DNA of 64,000 nt from positions 248,001 to 312,000 of the forward strand of contig PYIZ01000048.1 of assembly GCA_003635265.1 (NCBI GenBank). Reading direction: 5' to 3'. Origin of the DNA: Candidatus Poribacteria bacterium (GTDB taxonomy: Bacteria; Poribacteria; WGA-4E; PCPOR2b). Position numbers and translations under genes: made by a program. This document shows positions 16,123 through 25,197 of this stretch, in pieces (position 1 is the stretch's first letter; every line of letters starts with the position of its first letter). The notes under the pieces were generated by a model. It ran no database searches. It was not told the origin of the DNA and saw only the letters and a program-made list of their open reading frames with translations.

Positions 16123-16938
16123 CTATGCAGCAGCTTCAGCAAGCACGCGTTCCACTTCTTGTTCCCAAGTTCCTTCGATCTTAACACCATATTCCTTCAA
16201 GCCACCAGTTGCTTCTATCCCTGTCAGGTAGGGGCGAGTCGTCCGATTTTCCTCAACTAGCTGCGGTTCAGCATAATCGGTATGCAGAAAATGAATCGCC
16301 AACCCGGCGCGCGATTTGGAGGTGTTGTTGGGACCGGTCGCATGGGCGGTGCCGTAACAGAAAAATGCAACGCCTCCGGCAGGCAACTCAAGGGATATAG
16401 CGCGTTCTTCTGGCGGGTAACATCGGATGTGGTGATCGCTATGGGGATCGCGGGAGTGTTCATACTGTTCCCGATGAGATCCGGGAATGACGCGGAGGGT
16501 TCCGTTGGCGACTGTTGCATCGTGGATGGCTGTCCACATGGCTGTGCCGCGCAAAGGATCACTAATCTTGAAGTAGGCGTTGTCTTGATGCCAATTGGTA
16601 GGTGAGCCGGTATTGCCCGGTTTCAGAAAAATCTGGTCCAGATGCTCGATGATCCTGTCCCCGATGAGTTGTGTTACCACGTTAATGATTTTAGGGTCAA
16701 ACGGCATTGCTCTGAAGAAATCACTCTTGTGATAAATCGGGCAAATCTGGAAATTGAACTGTGTGGTTGAATGTGTTTTTCCGTCACCATCCGTTGCAAC
16801 GTTCCGCAACAAGCCGTCTCGAAACAGGCGGTCGAGTTCAGCCTGCAGCGCTTTTACCTCACGCCGAGAGAAAAAATCGGGAATGACGAGATACCCCTGC
16901 TCCTGAAAGTGGTGGATGTCCTGTTGCGTTAGCTCCAT
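16123..16938 (-). CDS. Phytanoyl-CoA dioxygenase (PhyH) family protein
   Basis: 271-residue Fe(II)/2-oxoglutarate-dependent oxygenase of the PhyH family. The iron-binding HxD is in NWHQDNAYF near residue 119. The distal His is in GTAHATGPN near 202, and the Arg that should bind 2-oxoglutarate follows in SKSRAGLAI. It begins with the usual QQDIHHFQEQGYLVIPDFF. It is one of three PhyH genes in the window and converges with the TPR gene. Its start faces the mtnB promoter region. Substrate unknown; the family hydroxylates many small molecules. Confidence 0.87.
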   Translation of the reverse strand: MELTQQDIHHFQEQGYLVIPDFFSRREVKALQAELDRLFRDGLLRNVATDGDGKTHSTTQFNFQICPIYHKSDFFRAMPFDPKIINVVTQLIGDRIIEHLDQIFLKPGNTGSPTNWHQDNAYFKISDPLRGTAMWTAIHDATVANGTLRVIPGSHREQYEHSRDPHSDHHIRCYPPEERAISLELPAGGVAFFCYGTAHATGPNNTSKSRAGLAIHFLHTDYAEPQLVEENRTTRPYLTGIEATGGLKEYGVKIEGTWEQEVERVLAEAAA

Positions 16939-17032
16939 TGTGTTATCTCCTGCTCATGATTTTATGATGGATTTGGTAATTAGAAATGCCCTGATTCTGT
17001 GCTTGCCTATGTTCTTCAGGTGCTGCTTTCGC

Positions 17033-17061
17033 TTGATGTCTACTGCGAAATGCGCTACAAT
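17033..17061 (+). promoter_or_regulatory. Sigma-70-type promoter for mtnBDC
   Basis: TTGATG at 17033-17038, a 17-base spacer and TACAAT at 17056-17061. Transcription would start near 17068, leaving a leader of about 90 bases before the TTG start of mtnB. I do not recognise a known S-adenosylmethionine riboswitch in that leader. Confidence 0.6.
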
Positions 17062-17157
17062 ATTTTACCCTGTTCTGTTTCTTTGTCAAACGAAAAAACG
17101 GAAAATACCTGAAACACCGCTTCACATTTTTCGACAGTAAACCATAGGGAGAAACCC

Positions 17158-17835
17158 TTGGATCTATCCGAGACACCCCTTACGGGCTTTGAAAAAGAGA
17201 TAGACGCGCTACGCGAGGTTGGTAGTCACTTTCACGCACGTGGTTGGTCTCTTGGCACCAGTAGTAATTACAGCGTGGTGACTCGTCGTGAGCCGCTGGA
17301 GTTGTTAATTACCGCTAGCGGGAAAGATAAAGGCTGCCTATCACAAGGCGATTTTGTGCGTGTAGATCGCGATGGTCTCCCCACCGTTGTTAATCAGCCG
17401 AAAGCATCTGCAGAGACGCTGCTACATATTGCTATCGCTGAACAACCTGATGTTGGATCAGTGATGCACACACACTCCATCTGGGGTACGCTGCTCTCAG
17501 ATTTTTATTTTTACGACAGGGGTTTCAGGATTGAAGGTTATGAAATGCTCAAGGGACTTGCCGGCGTAACGACCCATGAGCATGCTGAGTGGGTGCCGGT
17601 ATTTGACAATACACAGGATATCCCCGCGCTAGCTGAACAGGTGCGCCAATGCTTGAAGGATTCCGAGTCTCCTATTCAGCACGGATTTTTAATTCGGCGG
17701 CACGGTCTGTATACATGGGGATGCGATCTAGACGAAGCGAAACGGCACATCGAAATTTTTGAGTTTCTATTTGAATGCGTCGCTCGGCGTCTGACCTTTG
17801 ACGGAGCGATGCTAGATTCACCCAATAATCCTTAA
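17158..17835 (+). CDS. mtnB: Methylthioribulose-1-phosphate dehydratase
   Basis: Class II aldolase-fold zinc enzyme of the methionine salvage pathway. The N-terminal [14 protein letters not shown] near residue 26 and [11 protein letters not shown] near 58 are typical of MtnB. MHTHSIWG near 102 supplies two zinc His, and RRHGLYTWG near 180 the third. EGYEMLKGL is also characteristic. Length 225 is normal. The start is TTG at 17158 after GGGAGAAACCC. It is the first gene of a three-gene salvage cluster; no mtnA, mtnK or mtnN lies in the window. Confidence 0.92.
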   Translation: MDLSETPLTGFEKEIDALREVGSHFHARGWSLGTSSNYSVVTRREPLELLITASGKDKGCLSQGDFVRVDRDGLPTVVNQPKASAETLLHIAIAEQPDVGSVMHTHSIWGTLLSDFYFYDRGFRIEGYEMLKGLAGVTTHEHAEWVPVFDNTQDIPALAEQVRQCLKDSESPIQHGFLIRRHGLYTWGCDLDEAKRHIEIFEFLFECVARRLTFDGAMLDSPNNP

Positions 17836-17847
17836 CTTGAATCGTAG

Positions 17848-17900
17848 GGGCGAGGTTGCCTCGCCCGATGGGTTGGAACACCCAACCTCAGTGAGGAGGT
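17848..17900 (+). repeat. Three consecutive hairpins between mtnB and mtnD
   Basis: GGGCGAGG (17848-17855) and CCTCGCCC (17859-17866) form a perfect 8-bp stem with a 3-base loop. GGTTGG (17871-17876) pairs with CCAACC (17882-17887). CCTCA (17886-17890) pairs with TGAGG (17892-17896), covering part of the mtnD ribosome site AGGAGGT at 17894-17900. The second and third stems share bases, so they exclude each other. The first hairpin resembles dispersed REP-like palindromes. Confidence 0.6.
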
Positions 17901-17905
17901 ACATC

Positions 17906-18487
17906 ATGGCTCGCATTCGAGTGCAAGACGAAAATCGAGAAATCACCGATCACCAAGAGATTCGCGAATTTCTGGAACCGTTCGGCATCTCGTATGAAAA
18001 TTGGGATGTCGAGGGCCGCATTGGTTCCGAGGCGACAAACGAAGAGATTCTGGACGCTTATGCCCCAGAAATCGAACGTCTCAAAGAACAGGGTGGATTT
18101 GTGACGGCAGATGTGATTAATGTCACGCCAGAGACACCCGGCTTAGACGACATGTTGGCAAAATTCAACAAAGAGCACACACACAGCGAGGATGAAGTTC
18201 GCTTCACTATCAGGGGAAGTGGACTCTTTCATATTCATCCAGATAACGCGCCTGTATTTGCAATCCAAGTGGAAAGCGGTGATCTGATCAGTGTCCCAAC
18301 TGGGACTCAGCACTGGTTCGACCTGTGTGATGACCGCACCATCCGATGCATTCGCTTATTTGAGGACACGTCGGGTTGGACACCACACTATGTTGACAAT
18401 CCCGTCCATGAAAATTACACGCCTGTTTGCATGGGACCAGCTTACCTGTCTCCTGCCAGCGATATTGAGTCTGTGGTAAAAGTCTGA
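17906..18487 (+). CDS. mtnD: Acireductone dioxygenase
   Basis: Cupin-fold metal enzyme of methionine salvage that cleaves the acireductone made by MtnC to the keto acid precursor of methionine (iron form). Metal ligands are in [10 protein letters not shown] near residue 92 (HxH and Glu) and GTQHWFDL near 134 (His). The frame is open from 17837, but ATG at 17906 has a strong AGGAGGT 5 bases upstream and gives the normal MARIRV start and 193-residue length. It overlaps mtnC by one base. Confidence 0.93.
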   Translation: MARIRVQDENREITDHQEIREFLEPFGISYENWDVEGRIGSEATNEEILDAYAPEIERLKEQGGFVTADVINVTPETPGLDDMLAKFNKEHTHSEDEVRFTIRGSGLFHIHPDNAPVFAIQVESGDLISVPTGTQHWFDLCDDRTIRCIRLFEDTSGWTPHYVDNPVHENYTPVCMGPAYLSPASDIESVVKV

Positions 18488-19227
18488 TGAAATTTTCTGG
18501 ACGTGGAATCCTGCTTGATATCGAAGGCACGACTTCGTCGGTCAGCTTTGTCTACGATGTGATGTTCCCTTTCGTCCACCGCGAATTGGATGAATACTTG
18601 TCCGCGAATTGGGAATCGGCAGCGTTAAACGAGGTATGCGATCTGATTGCCACAGATGCCGGTTACGAATCTTTCGTTGCGTGGTGTGGGACCGAAACTG
18701 AGGTAGGCAAACGGCAGCAACTGCTCCGGGCGGAGGTCCTTCGACTGATGGATGGCGAGGTCAAAGCGACGGGATTGAAAGCGCTTCAAGGCTTAATCTG
18801 GCGGTCTGGCTTTGAAAATGGTGAAATGCGGGCGCACATCTTCGATGATGTTCTGCCTGCGATTCAGGCTTGGAATGACGCTGGGTGCGATGTGCGCATT
18901 TTTTCATCTGGGAGCATTGCGGCGCAGCAACTATTTTTCGGGCATACTGTAGTCGGGAATATTCTGCACCTGTTTCGAGGCCATTACGACACGACCACCG
19001 GTCCAAAAAAGGAAGCAGCGAGTTACCAAGCAATTGCCAAAAACTTTGGTTTGCCGCCGGCACAGATTCTTTTTTTAAGCGATGTGCCTGATGAGTTGGA
19101 GGCAGCCCGTGCTGCCGGACTACAAACCGGCTTGTGCAAGCGTCCGGGCAATGCGAAAGTTGGGGCGGGGCATGGCCATCCAGAGATTATGTCATTTAAT
19201 CAGATAGAGTTGTTGCGTGGGGTCTAA
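18487..19227 (+). CDS. mtnC: Enolase-phosphatase E1
   Basis: HAD-superfamily enzyme that enolises and dephosphorylates 2,3-diketo-5-methylthiopentyl-1-phosphate. The nucleophile Asp lies in LLDIEGTTSSVSF at the N-terminus, a signature specific to MtnC. The HAD motif II region is IFSSGSIAAQQLFFG near residue 140, and the Lys in GPKKEAASY and acidic motif FLSDVPDELEAA near 198 complete the active site. Length 246 is normal. The ATG shares a base with the mtnD stop (TGATG), so the two are coupled. Confidence 0.94.
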   Translation: MKFSGRGILLDIEGTTSSVSFVYDVMFPFVHRELDEYLSANWESAALNEVCDLIATDAGYESFVAWCGTETEVGKRQQLLRAEVLRLMDGEVKATGLKALQGLIWRSGFENGEMRAHIFDDVLPAIQAWNDAGCDVRIFSSGSIAAQQLFFGHTVVGNILHLFRGHYDTTTGPKKEAASYQAIAKNFGLPPAQILFLSDVPDELEAARAAGLQTGLCKRPGNAKVGAGHGHPEIMSFNQIELLRGV

Positions 19228-19263
19228 AGGACATCACCGCCGTGTCGCTATGGTTGATTCTGT

Positions 19264-20436
19264 CTATCTAAAAGTGGCAGCGCTCGCCGCCTCAAACCCT
19301 TCAACTGCTGTCTCTAAATCTTCAGTTGTGTGAGATGCAATCACAGAGATCCGCAATCGGCTCGTTCCTTCCGGCACGGTGGGCGGTCGAATAGCGGGAG
19401 CGTATACGCCGTGTGAAAGCAGCACTTCGGCGAACCGTGACGCAACATCCGCAGCGCCGAGAATCAGCGGAAGAATTTGGGTCTGACTCGGTAGGAGTTG
19501 GAATCCTCTCTCCAACAAAGCGTTTTTGAGCAGGAGAACGTTGGAGAACAGTCGTTGGCGTAATTCGGGGTTAGAACGGATTACGTCAATCGCTGCCGAA
19601 GCGCCTGCCAACGTTGCGGGCGGGAGCCCTGTTGTGAAAATGAAACTCCGCGCTCGATTTATTAGGAAATCAATCAAAGCAGTGCTGCCGGCGACGTATC
19701 CCCCCAATCCGCCGATCGCTTTGCTCAACGTTCCCATCTGAATAACTCCGCGATTCTCCAATCCGAAATGTTCAATTGTCCCGCCCCCGGTTTCTCCTAA
19801 AACCCCAAAGCTATGCGCGTCATCAACCATTACGGTTGCATCATATCGTTCAGCCAGCCCACAGATTTCAGGGAGTGGCGCGATATCACCATCCATGCTG
19901 AATACCCCATCGGTCACAATAAGCCTGTGTCTGAGTTTCATTGATTGTGCCAGCAGCGATTCTAGATGCTCGACATCGCAATGTCGATAGATCTGTTTGG
20001 TTGCTTGACTGAGCCGGCATCCATCAATAATGCTTGCGTGATTGAGGGCATCACTAAGGATAAGATCGCCCTCGCCTGCCAACACAGGAATTGTTCCAAT
20101 ATTCGCTAGATATCCAGAGCCGAAAACGAGGGCAGCTTCTGTCCCCTTCGCTTCAGCAATCTTTGTTTCAAGTTCGGTGTAAAGGTGACAATTGCCTGAC
20201 ATTAGACGGGAAGCGCTGGCACCCGTTCCGTATTTCTGCACTGCTGTAGCAGCAGCTTCAACCACTACCGGGTGTACACTCAGACCGAGGTAGTTGTTTG
20301 ATCCAAGCAGAATGACTTCGCGTCCATCAAGCAGGGTGCGTCCTGTTGGTGCGGTCATGACGGAACGGAGTGATCGCGAAAGCCCAGCTTGGTTTAGCTG
20401 GGCTAATTCGGATTTCAGCCAGTGCTCTTTAGGCAT
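19264..20436 (-). CDS. bioF: 8-amino-7-oxononanoate synthase / 2-amino-3-ketobutyrate CoA ligase family
   Basis: 390-residue PLP-dependent alpha-oxoamine synthase, most like BioF of biotin synthesis. Motifs are LGSNNYLGLS near residue 45, YGTGASASRLMSGN near 90, DALNHASIIDG near 133, DDAHSFGVLG near 203 and the PLP lysine in GTLSKAIGGLGGY near 235. The C-terminal RPPTVPEGTSRLRIS near 350 is typical of BioF, but a CoA ligase or serine palmitoyltransferase-like role cannot be excluded. No other bio genes are nearby. It converges with mtnC. Confidence 0.82.
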   Translation of the reverse strand: MPKEHWLKSELAQLNQAGLSRSLRSVMTAPTGRTLLDGREVILLGSNNYLGLSVHPVVVEAAATAVQKYGTGASASRLMSGNCHLYTELETKIAEAKGTEAALVFGSGYLANIGTIPVLAGEGDLILSDALNHASIIDGCRLSQATKQIYRHCDVEHLESLLAQSMKLRHRLIVTDGVFSMDGDIAPLPEICGLAERYDATVMVDDAHSFGVLGETGGGTIEHFGLENRGVIQMGTLSKAIGGLGGYVAGSTALIDFLINRARSFIFTTGLPPATLAGASAAIDVIRSNPELRQRLFSNVLLLKNALLERGFQLLPSQTQILPLILGAADVASRFAEVLLSHGVYAPAIRPPTVPEGTSRLRISVIASHTTEDLETAVEGFEAASAATFR

Positions 20437-20486
20437 GGGGTATCTGAGAGGCGGGTTCTGTCAATCAATCGCTCTGAGGGTATGCA

Positions 20487-20508
20487 CCTCACGATGACAT
20501 ACGTGAGG
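20487..20508. repeat. Small hairpin upstream of bioF
   Basis: CCTCACG (20487-20493) and CGTGAGG (20502-20508) are perfect arms around an 8-base loop. The next bases read GCGTAAAACG, the reverse of the CGTTTTACGC word of the ACGCATTACG repeat family seen near 10755, 29565 and 58105. It lies between bioF and the CBS gene, both on the minus strand. Confidence 0.45.
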
Positions 20509-20567
20509 CGTAAAACGGGATGGGCACGTGGTGATTTCAATCATTCCAAGATGGCACGAAGAATTCG

Positions 20568-21539
20568 TTACGACGAACCTGTTAATTTCTGTGTGACACT
20601 GTCCCAACCACCAGATTCTTTGTCGGAATCCTGCGACGGTAGCTTATTGGCGTGGATCACAGTGATACCGTAATCAAAGACCTCATCAACGGTATATTCG
20701 ATAGTGTCATAGGTCACTTTTTCACCCTGTTCCGGCAACCGACCAATAAGTTTGAGTACAAATCCCCCAATCGTATCGGAGCGATCTTTGGGAATGTTCG
20801 TGGTGAGTGTTGTATTAACAATATCTATTGGTGTTCGTGCATCAAGTGTCCATGAATTGTTCCCAAGTGCTTCGACATGTAGCGGTTGCCGTTTATGGGA
20901 ATAGCGAATCTCACCCACAATTTGTTCAAGGAGATCGTCGAGCCCTATAAATCCAACGCAGCTACCGTGTTCATCAATAATGATTGTCACAGGTTCTGTG
21001 GCAAGACGCAATTCTTCAAGTAATTCACCTATCAGCTTTGTTTCTGGGATATAGTATGCAGGCCTGATGAAGGGGCTGAGCTCGTTCGTGCCCTGCGGAG
21101 CGTACAAAATGTCCATGACACTTACGATTCCTGTTAACCGATCAATCCGTTCTTCATAGACTGGAACAAATTGATAGTTAGAATGCTGCACCATCGCTTT
21201 TGCCTGCTCGATCGGCGTGGCAATATGAAGCGCCACCATTTCCGATAAGGGAATCATGATTTCCCTTGCAGTGGTCTGTGAAAGAGAAAAAATCCCGTGC
21301 AACATCCGCGCGTCAGTTTCTGGAAAAGCGTTGACATTGTCAAGTACAATCTGTTTAATCTGCTCTGCTTTTGGATCTCCCTTAAGTTTCCGTTTTCCGA
21401 AGAAGCCACGTTCTAGTTTAGCTGTACTTGCCGGCGTGGGAAGTGTTTGTGTTGGTCTGTTTGCTACAACTAGTGAATCGGTTGTCTTTTTCGTGGTTTC
21501 TGAGTCTTTTTCCGTGGATTTGGATCGATTTGTTTTCAA
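20568..21539 (-). CDS. CBS-pair / CorC-HlyC domain protein without membrane domain
   Basis: 323 residues. The first 60 are polar and low in complexity. A CBS pair follows: the first begins near TAREIMIPLSEM (residue 90), the second near TEPVTIIIDEHGSCVGFIGLDD (residue 170). A transporter-associated CorC/HlyC domain ends the protein (DTIGGFVLKLIGRLP near 265). Full-length relatives carry an N-terminal DUF21 membrane domain; this one is soluble, like CorC, linked to magnesium/cobalt efflux. The start is TTG at 21539, preceded on the minus strand by GGGAGTGAAATACAA. Confidence 0.82.
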   Translation of the reverse strand: MKTNRSKSTEKDSETTKKTTDSLVVANRPTQTLPTPASTAKLERGFFGKRKLKGDPKAEQIKQIVLDNVNAFPETDARMLHGIFSLSQTTAREIMIPLSEMVALHIATPIEQAKAMVQHSNYQFVPVYEERIDRLTGIVSVMDILYAPQGTNELSPFIRPAYYIPETKLIGELLEELRLATEPVTIIIDEHGSCVGFIGLDDLLEQIVGEIRYSHKRQPLHVEALGNNSWTLDARTPIDIVNTTLTTNIPKDRSDTIGGFVLKLIGRLPEQGEKVTYDTIEYTVDEVFDYGITVIHANKLPSQDSDKESGGWDSVTQKLTGSS

Positions 21540-22096
21540 TTGTATTTCACTCCCATTTTCAGATAATCGAGATAGCTCTGTTGAAAGAAATTGTATGATA
21601 TGATTGAGGTTTGACCTACAAAACCAAAATGATTATAGCACATCTCACAAGTATCTTCCAAAAAAAAGATCTATCTATTTTAGACATTATACATCGCACT
21701 CAGTTCTATTGCTGATTTCTTTCAACTGAGCGCCGTTTGGATTACACAAAAATTTTACAACAGTTTCAAGCATTCGGTCAACCTGTTTGCTGGATGGTTC
21801 CCAATTTCAACGCGCAGCTGCCCAGTCTACAAGTACGTTAAAATGCTTTTATGGTAAGGTCATTTTTTTCCGCTTGCCAACGATTAGAGAAGGTGCTACA
21901 ATACACATTTCGTATGTTACAAGGGTATGTGTTTTGGTTATTTAATCTGCCTTTAGTTCTAAAACCTAGGTCTGTTGGACGATTCCAATACTCACAGAAT
22001 CGTGGATGCAAGGTTCTTTAAGCCCCGAGACACGTTCAGGTACACTGAACCGAAACTTAACCTGTGAGAGTATGTCAACAAAAAGGATTTTATGAT
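21540..22096. other. Intergenic region between divergent genes with promoter and folded leader
   Basis: About 550 bases without a credible gene. It is A/T-rich, with a run of A near 21660. It holds a sigma-70-type promoter at 21874-21902 and, after it, a leader of about 190 bases with two clear hairpins: ACGATTC/GAATCGT around 11 bases near 21980-22005, and GTTCAG/CTGAAC around 5 bases near 22035-22050. No known RNA family was recognised. Confidence 0.5.
21874..21902 (+). promoter_or_regulatory. Sigma-70-type promoter upstream of the 22097 oxidoreductase
   Basis: TTGCCA at 21874-21879, a 17-base spacer and TACAAT at 21897-21902. Predicted transcription start is near 21909, giving an unusually long 5' leader of about 190 bases before the coding start at 22097. 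Confidence 0.6.
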
Positions 22097-23074
22097 ATGG
22101 TCAATTTCGTAGTTGTGGGTTTAGGCGTGGGTAGCAGCCGCGCTCGGATGATTAAAAACACCGAAGGTGCTGAACTGAAGTGCGTCGTCGATTTGAACGA
22201 AGTTCTTGCCAAACAGATCGCTGAGGAGCTTGACACGGAGTGGACACCAAATCTGGATGATGTCTTGGGACGGAGCGATATCGACTGCATTATGGTGATG
22301 ACGCCAAGCGGGACCCACGCAGCACTCGGCATCCGCGTAGCACAGGCGGGGAAGCATGTGATTACTACCAAGCCGATGGACGTTTCGACCGAAGCCTGTG
22401 ATCGCCTTATCGCTGCCTGTGATGGGGCTGGTGTCAAGTTGGCTGTCGACTATCAGAGTCGCTATGTAGACACCAACTATCGTGTTGCGGAAGCCCTTCG
22501 CCGTGGGTGGCTTGGCAAGCCTATTCTGGGCGAGGTCCGCTTCAAGTGGTTCAGAGCCGACGAGTATTTTGAGCGGAACGGGGGCTGGCGTGGAACGTGG
22601 GAAATGGATGGTGGCGGATCGTTGGCGAATCAGGGGGCGCATCTGCTAGATCTTATTTCTTGGTTCATGGGCGATTTTGAATCGGCCTACGGCGAGATGG
22701 CAATTATGAATCACGACATTGAAACCGAGGATATCGGGCTTGCAATTGTGAACTTTAAGAGCGGTGCCAAAGGGGTCATTGTTGGGACAACAACCTTTCC
22801 GACGAGTGTCTATTTCAGCGCTGAAGTACACGGGACTGAAGGCGGGATTCTCGTTGACGATGTGCTGGGCGGGAAGATGCGTGTCTTCGGTGAAGGGTTG
22901 GAGGAACGGCTCCAACAGATTGAGAACCCCATTCACAGTATCATCGAAGATGTTGTTCAGGCTCTTGAGGAAGGTGGAGATCTGAGAGTTGATGGCAGGG
23001 AAGGACGCCGAACCGTTGCACTGTTGGAGAAAATCTACCAATCAGCCAGAGAAGGGAAAGTCCTGAGTGTCTGA
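22097..23074 (+). CDS. Gfo/Idh/MocA-family oxidoreductase
   Basis: About 325 residues. The N-terminal Rossmann fold begins MVNFVVVGLGVGSSRARM, and the family Lys-Pro motif reads TTKPMDVS near residue 95 (usually EKP). The C-terminal dimerisation domain carries the possible catalytic block GGSLANQGAHLLDLISW near 178, with His in the usual place. The frame is open from 22064, but ATG at 22097 follows AAAAAGGATTTTATGAT and gives a normal start. NAD(P)-dependent sugar or cyclitol oxidation is the family role. A permease-like gene and an aldo/keto reductase follow in the same direction, suggesting a small uptake-and-oxidation unit. Confidence 0.88.
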   Translation: MVNFVVVGLGVGSSRARMIKNTEGAELKCVVDLNEVLAKQIAEELDTEWTPNLDDVLGRSDIDCIMVMTPSGTHAALGIRVAQAGKHVITTKPMDVSTEACDRLIAACDGAGVKLAVDYQSRYVDTNYRVAEALRRGWLGKPILGEVRFKWFRADEYFERNGGWRGTWEMDGGGSLANQGAHLLDLISWFMGDFESAYGEMAIMNHDIETEDIGLAIVNFKSGAKGVIVGTTTFPTSVYFSAEVHGTEGGILVDDVLGGKMRVFGEGLEERLQQIENPIHSIIEDVVQALEEGGDLRVDGREGRRTVALLEKIYQSAREGKVLSV

Positions 23075-23124
23075 GGACATACGAAGTCTGTTTTTCGTGT
23101 CATTTGTGAAAATGGAGATTGTGA

Positions 23125-25062
23125 TTGGAAGAGATTAAAACACAACGGCGGAATAAAGGAGCGACGGGACGCGCTGTCCTAATCGGTCTGGCACTTGTCG
23201 CCTTCAATGCCTATTGGGTCACAATTACGGAGATGAAATACCGAGCGGAAGCAACTGCGCTGCCGATATTCATCTATCCGATCTTTCTCCTGTTCTGGCT
23301 GGTTGTGCTCAACAACGGTATATTGCGACTGTGGCCACGGTTTCAATTCTCAATGGGAGAGCTTCTCACTATCTACTCGATGATCGTGGTTTCGACTTCG
23401 ATTGCATCGTATGGGATGTTGCAGGATCTTTTCGCTATCGCTCTCCACCCCTACCAATTTGCAACCCAAGAGAATGAATGGAAGGAACTGTTTTTCCATT
23501 ACATCCCACCTTGGTTTACTGCCAGCGCACCCGATGCCGTATTAACCGGATACTACGAAGGGGACACTTCCTTTTACGAGCCTAAGCACTTCAAAGCATG
23601 GATGCGTCCCGTGATAGTTTGGACGGTGTTCACGCTAGTCTTGTTATTCATGCTCCACTGCATCAACACCCTCGTTCGACGGCAGTGGGTGCATACTGAA
23701 CGGCTCGCATTTCCAATCATCCAACTACCTGTAGCGATGGCGCAGTCGTCACATTTTTTACGGAATGGTCTACTATGGGTAGGATTTTCTATCCCTTTCG
23801 TTTTGGACCTCATGAACGGATTACATGTCCTTTTCCCGTCTGTTCCATACCTCCACCTCAAGCTAAACTTTATCGGTAGACAGCTCACCGAAAAGCCTTG
23901 GGATGCGATGTCCAATACGATGATATCCTTCTTTCCGTTCATGATCGGGCTCGGTTTTTTTCTACCGTTGGACCTGTCGTTTACCTGCTGGTTTTTCTTT
24001 CTGATACGCCAGTTCAGCCGTGTATTAAGTAGTTATCTTGGATTGGACACGCTCCCCGGATTCCCCTACTTCTATGAACAATCTGCTGGTGCATGGATTT
24101 GCATGTGCCTCATTGCTATTTGGGTGACGCGGAGGCACTTGGTTTTTGCGTTTCGAACAGCATTTTCTGAAAAATCAGCTGCCGATGCGGACGAGCCGAT
24201 GCGCTATCGGACAGCGCTCTTTGGACTGGTTGGCGGATTTTTGTTCCTGTTTATTTTCTCTTATCAAGCGGGCATGTCGATAATAGCCATTCCAGTTTTC
24301 TTTGGACTCTATTTTGCTATCGCTATTGCTGTGACCCGTTTAAGAGCGGAGTTCGGCGCCCCCCACGGTATCTTCAACCATCCTGCGGACATGATGGTAA
24401 CCGCTCTAGGGACGCTGACTTGGGGTGGTGGTAGTTTAACTGTAATGAGTTTCTATCAGTGGTTCAATCGAAGTTATCGGTCCCACGCGATGCCAAATCA
24501 GTTTGAGCCGCTCAAAATGGCTGAAGTTGCTCGCATCAATGGGCGTCGATTGGTAATTGCGATGATGGTTGGGGCAGCTGTAGCGCTCATCGTTGGGATG
24601 TGGACAAACCTAGACATGATGTACCGAGACGGTGCAGCGGCGCGGGTATCATTCTTCAAGGGTTGGGTCGCCAATACTGCTTGGACCCGATTAGAAAACT
24701 GGTTATTTCACCCAATGCCGCCCGACGTGCCACGCACTACATTCATGGGCGTTGGTATGGCGATTGTGATAGTTCTTCATGTCTTACGAACCCGTTTCTT
24801 TTGGTGGCCTCTTCACCCTGCGGGTTACCCGCTTGCGGTTAGTTTCGCTATTGATTACTTTTGGTTTACTTTTCTCATTAGCTGGACAGTGAAAGCCATT
24901 ATTTTGCGGGTTGGTCAGGTCAGAGGGTATCAACGTTCCATTCCGTTCTTCTTCGGCTTGATTTTAGGTGACTTCATAACTGGAGGGCTCTGGATGATCT
25001 ACGGCGTTCTGACACAGCAGCAGACGTATATGATCTACTTGAATGGCGGGACGTGGTATTGA
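23125..25062 (+). CDS. Large multi-pass membrane protein, DUF6785/OPT-like permease
   Basis: 645 residues with a dozen or more hydrophobic segments, and loops such as GELLTIYSMIVVSTSIASYG near residue 75 and the AEFGAPHGIFNHPADMM region near 410. It resembles the large uncharacterised membrane proteins of Planctomycetes and Poribacteria annotated DUF6785/DUF6784, distantly like oligopeptide-transporter permeases; this is recognition by pattern only. The TTG start has GGAG 7 bases upstream. Its place between an oxidoreductase and an aldo/keto reductase suggests transport of their substrate. Confidence 0.62.
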   Translation: MEEIKTQRRNKGATGRAVLIGLALVAFNAYWVTITEMKYRAEATALPIFIYPIFLLFWLVVLNNGILRLWPRFQFSMGELLTIYSMIVVSTSIASYGMLQDLFAIALHPYQFATQENEWKELFFHYIPPWFTASAPDAVLTGYYEGDTSFYEPKHFKAWMRPVIVWTVFTLVLLFMLHCINTLVRRQWVHTERLAFPIIQLPVAMAQSSHFLRNGLLWVGFSIPFVLDLMNGLHVLFPSVPYLHLKLNFIGRQLTEKPWDAMSNTMISFFPFMIGLGFFLPLDLSFTCWFFFLIRQFSRVLSSYLGLDTLPGFPYFYEQSAGAWICMCLIAIWVTRRHLVFAFRTAFSEKSAADADEPMRYRTALFGLVGGFLFLFIFSYQAGMSIIAIPVFFGLYFAIAIAVTRLRAEFGAPHGIFNHPADMMVTALGTLTWGGGSLTVMSFYQWFNRSYRSHAMPNQFEPLKMAEVARINGRRLVIAMMVGAAVALIVGMWTNLDMMYRDGAAARVSFFKGWVANTAWTRLENWLFHPMPPDVPRTTFMGVGMAIVIVLHVLRTRFFWWPLHPAGYPLAVSFAIDYFWFTFLISWTVKAIILRVGQVRGYQRSIPFFFGLILGDFITGGLWMIYGVLTQQQTYMIYLNGGTWY

Positions 25063-25102
25063 ACTTATAGTGGATCTTAGAATTAATGAGACACTCTAAA
25101 CC

Positions 25103-25118
25103 TCCCGATAAATCGGGA
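25103..25118. repeat. Palindromic repeat TCCCGAT-ATCGGGA
   Basis: TCCCGAT (25103-25109) and ATCGGGA (25112-25118) with a 2-base loop. Further complementary flanks are ACCT/AGGT and ACACT/AGTGT. A second copy with the same arms and a 5-base loop is at 32792-32810, so this is a dispersed intergenic palindrome. It may end transcription of the membrane protein gene. Confidence 0.55.
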
Positions 25119-25197
25119 TACCGAGGTGGTGAAAGTGTATATTTATTTTTAGACTTCACTACAGATTGCAAAAATTTCAGCAAAGGGAGACAGGATT

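Noticed and set aside
17068-17157. S-adenosylmethionine riboswitch before mtnB
   Set aside because: The position is attractive, but no k-turn or core pattern of a known SAM class is visible by eye.
21903-22096. 6S RNA or another known structural RNA
   Set aside because: Two hairpins are present, but I see no conserved bubble or family signature, so it is listed only as a folded leader.
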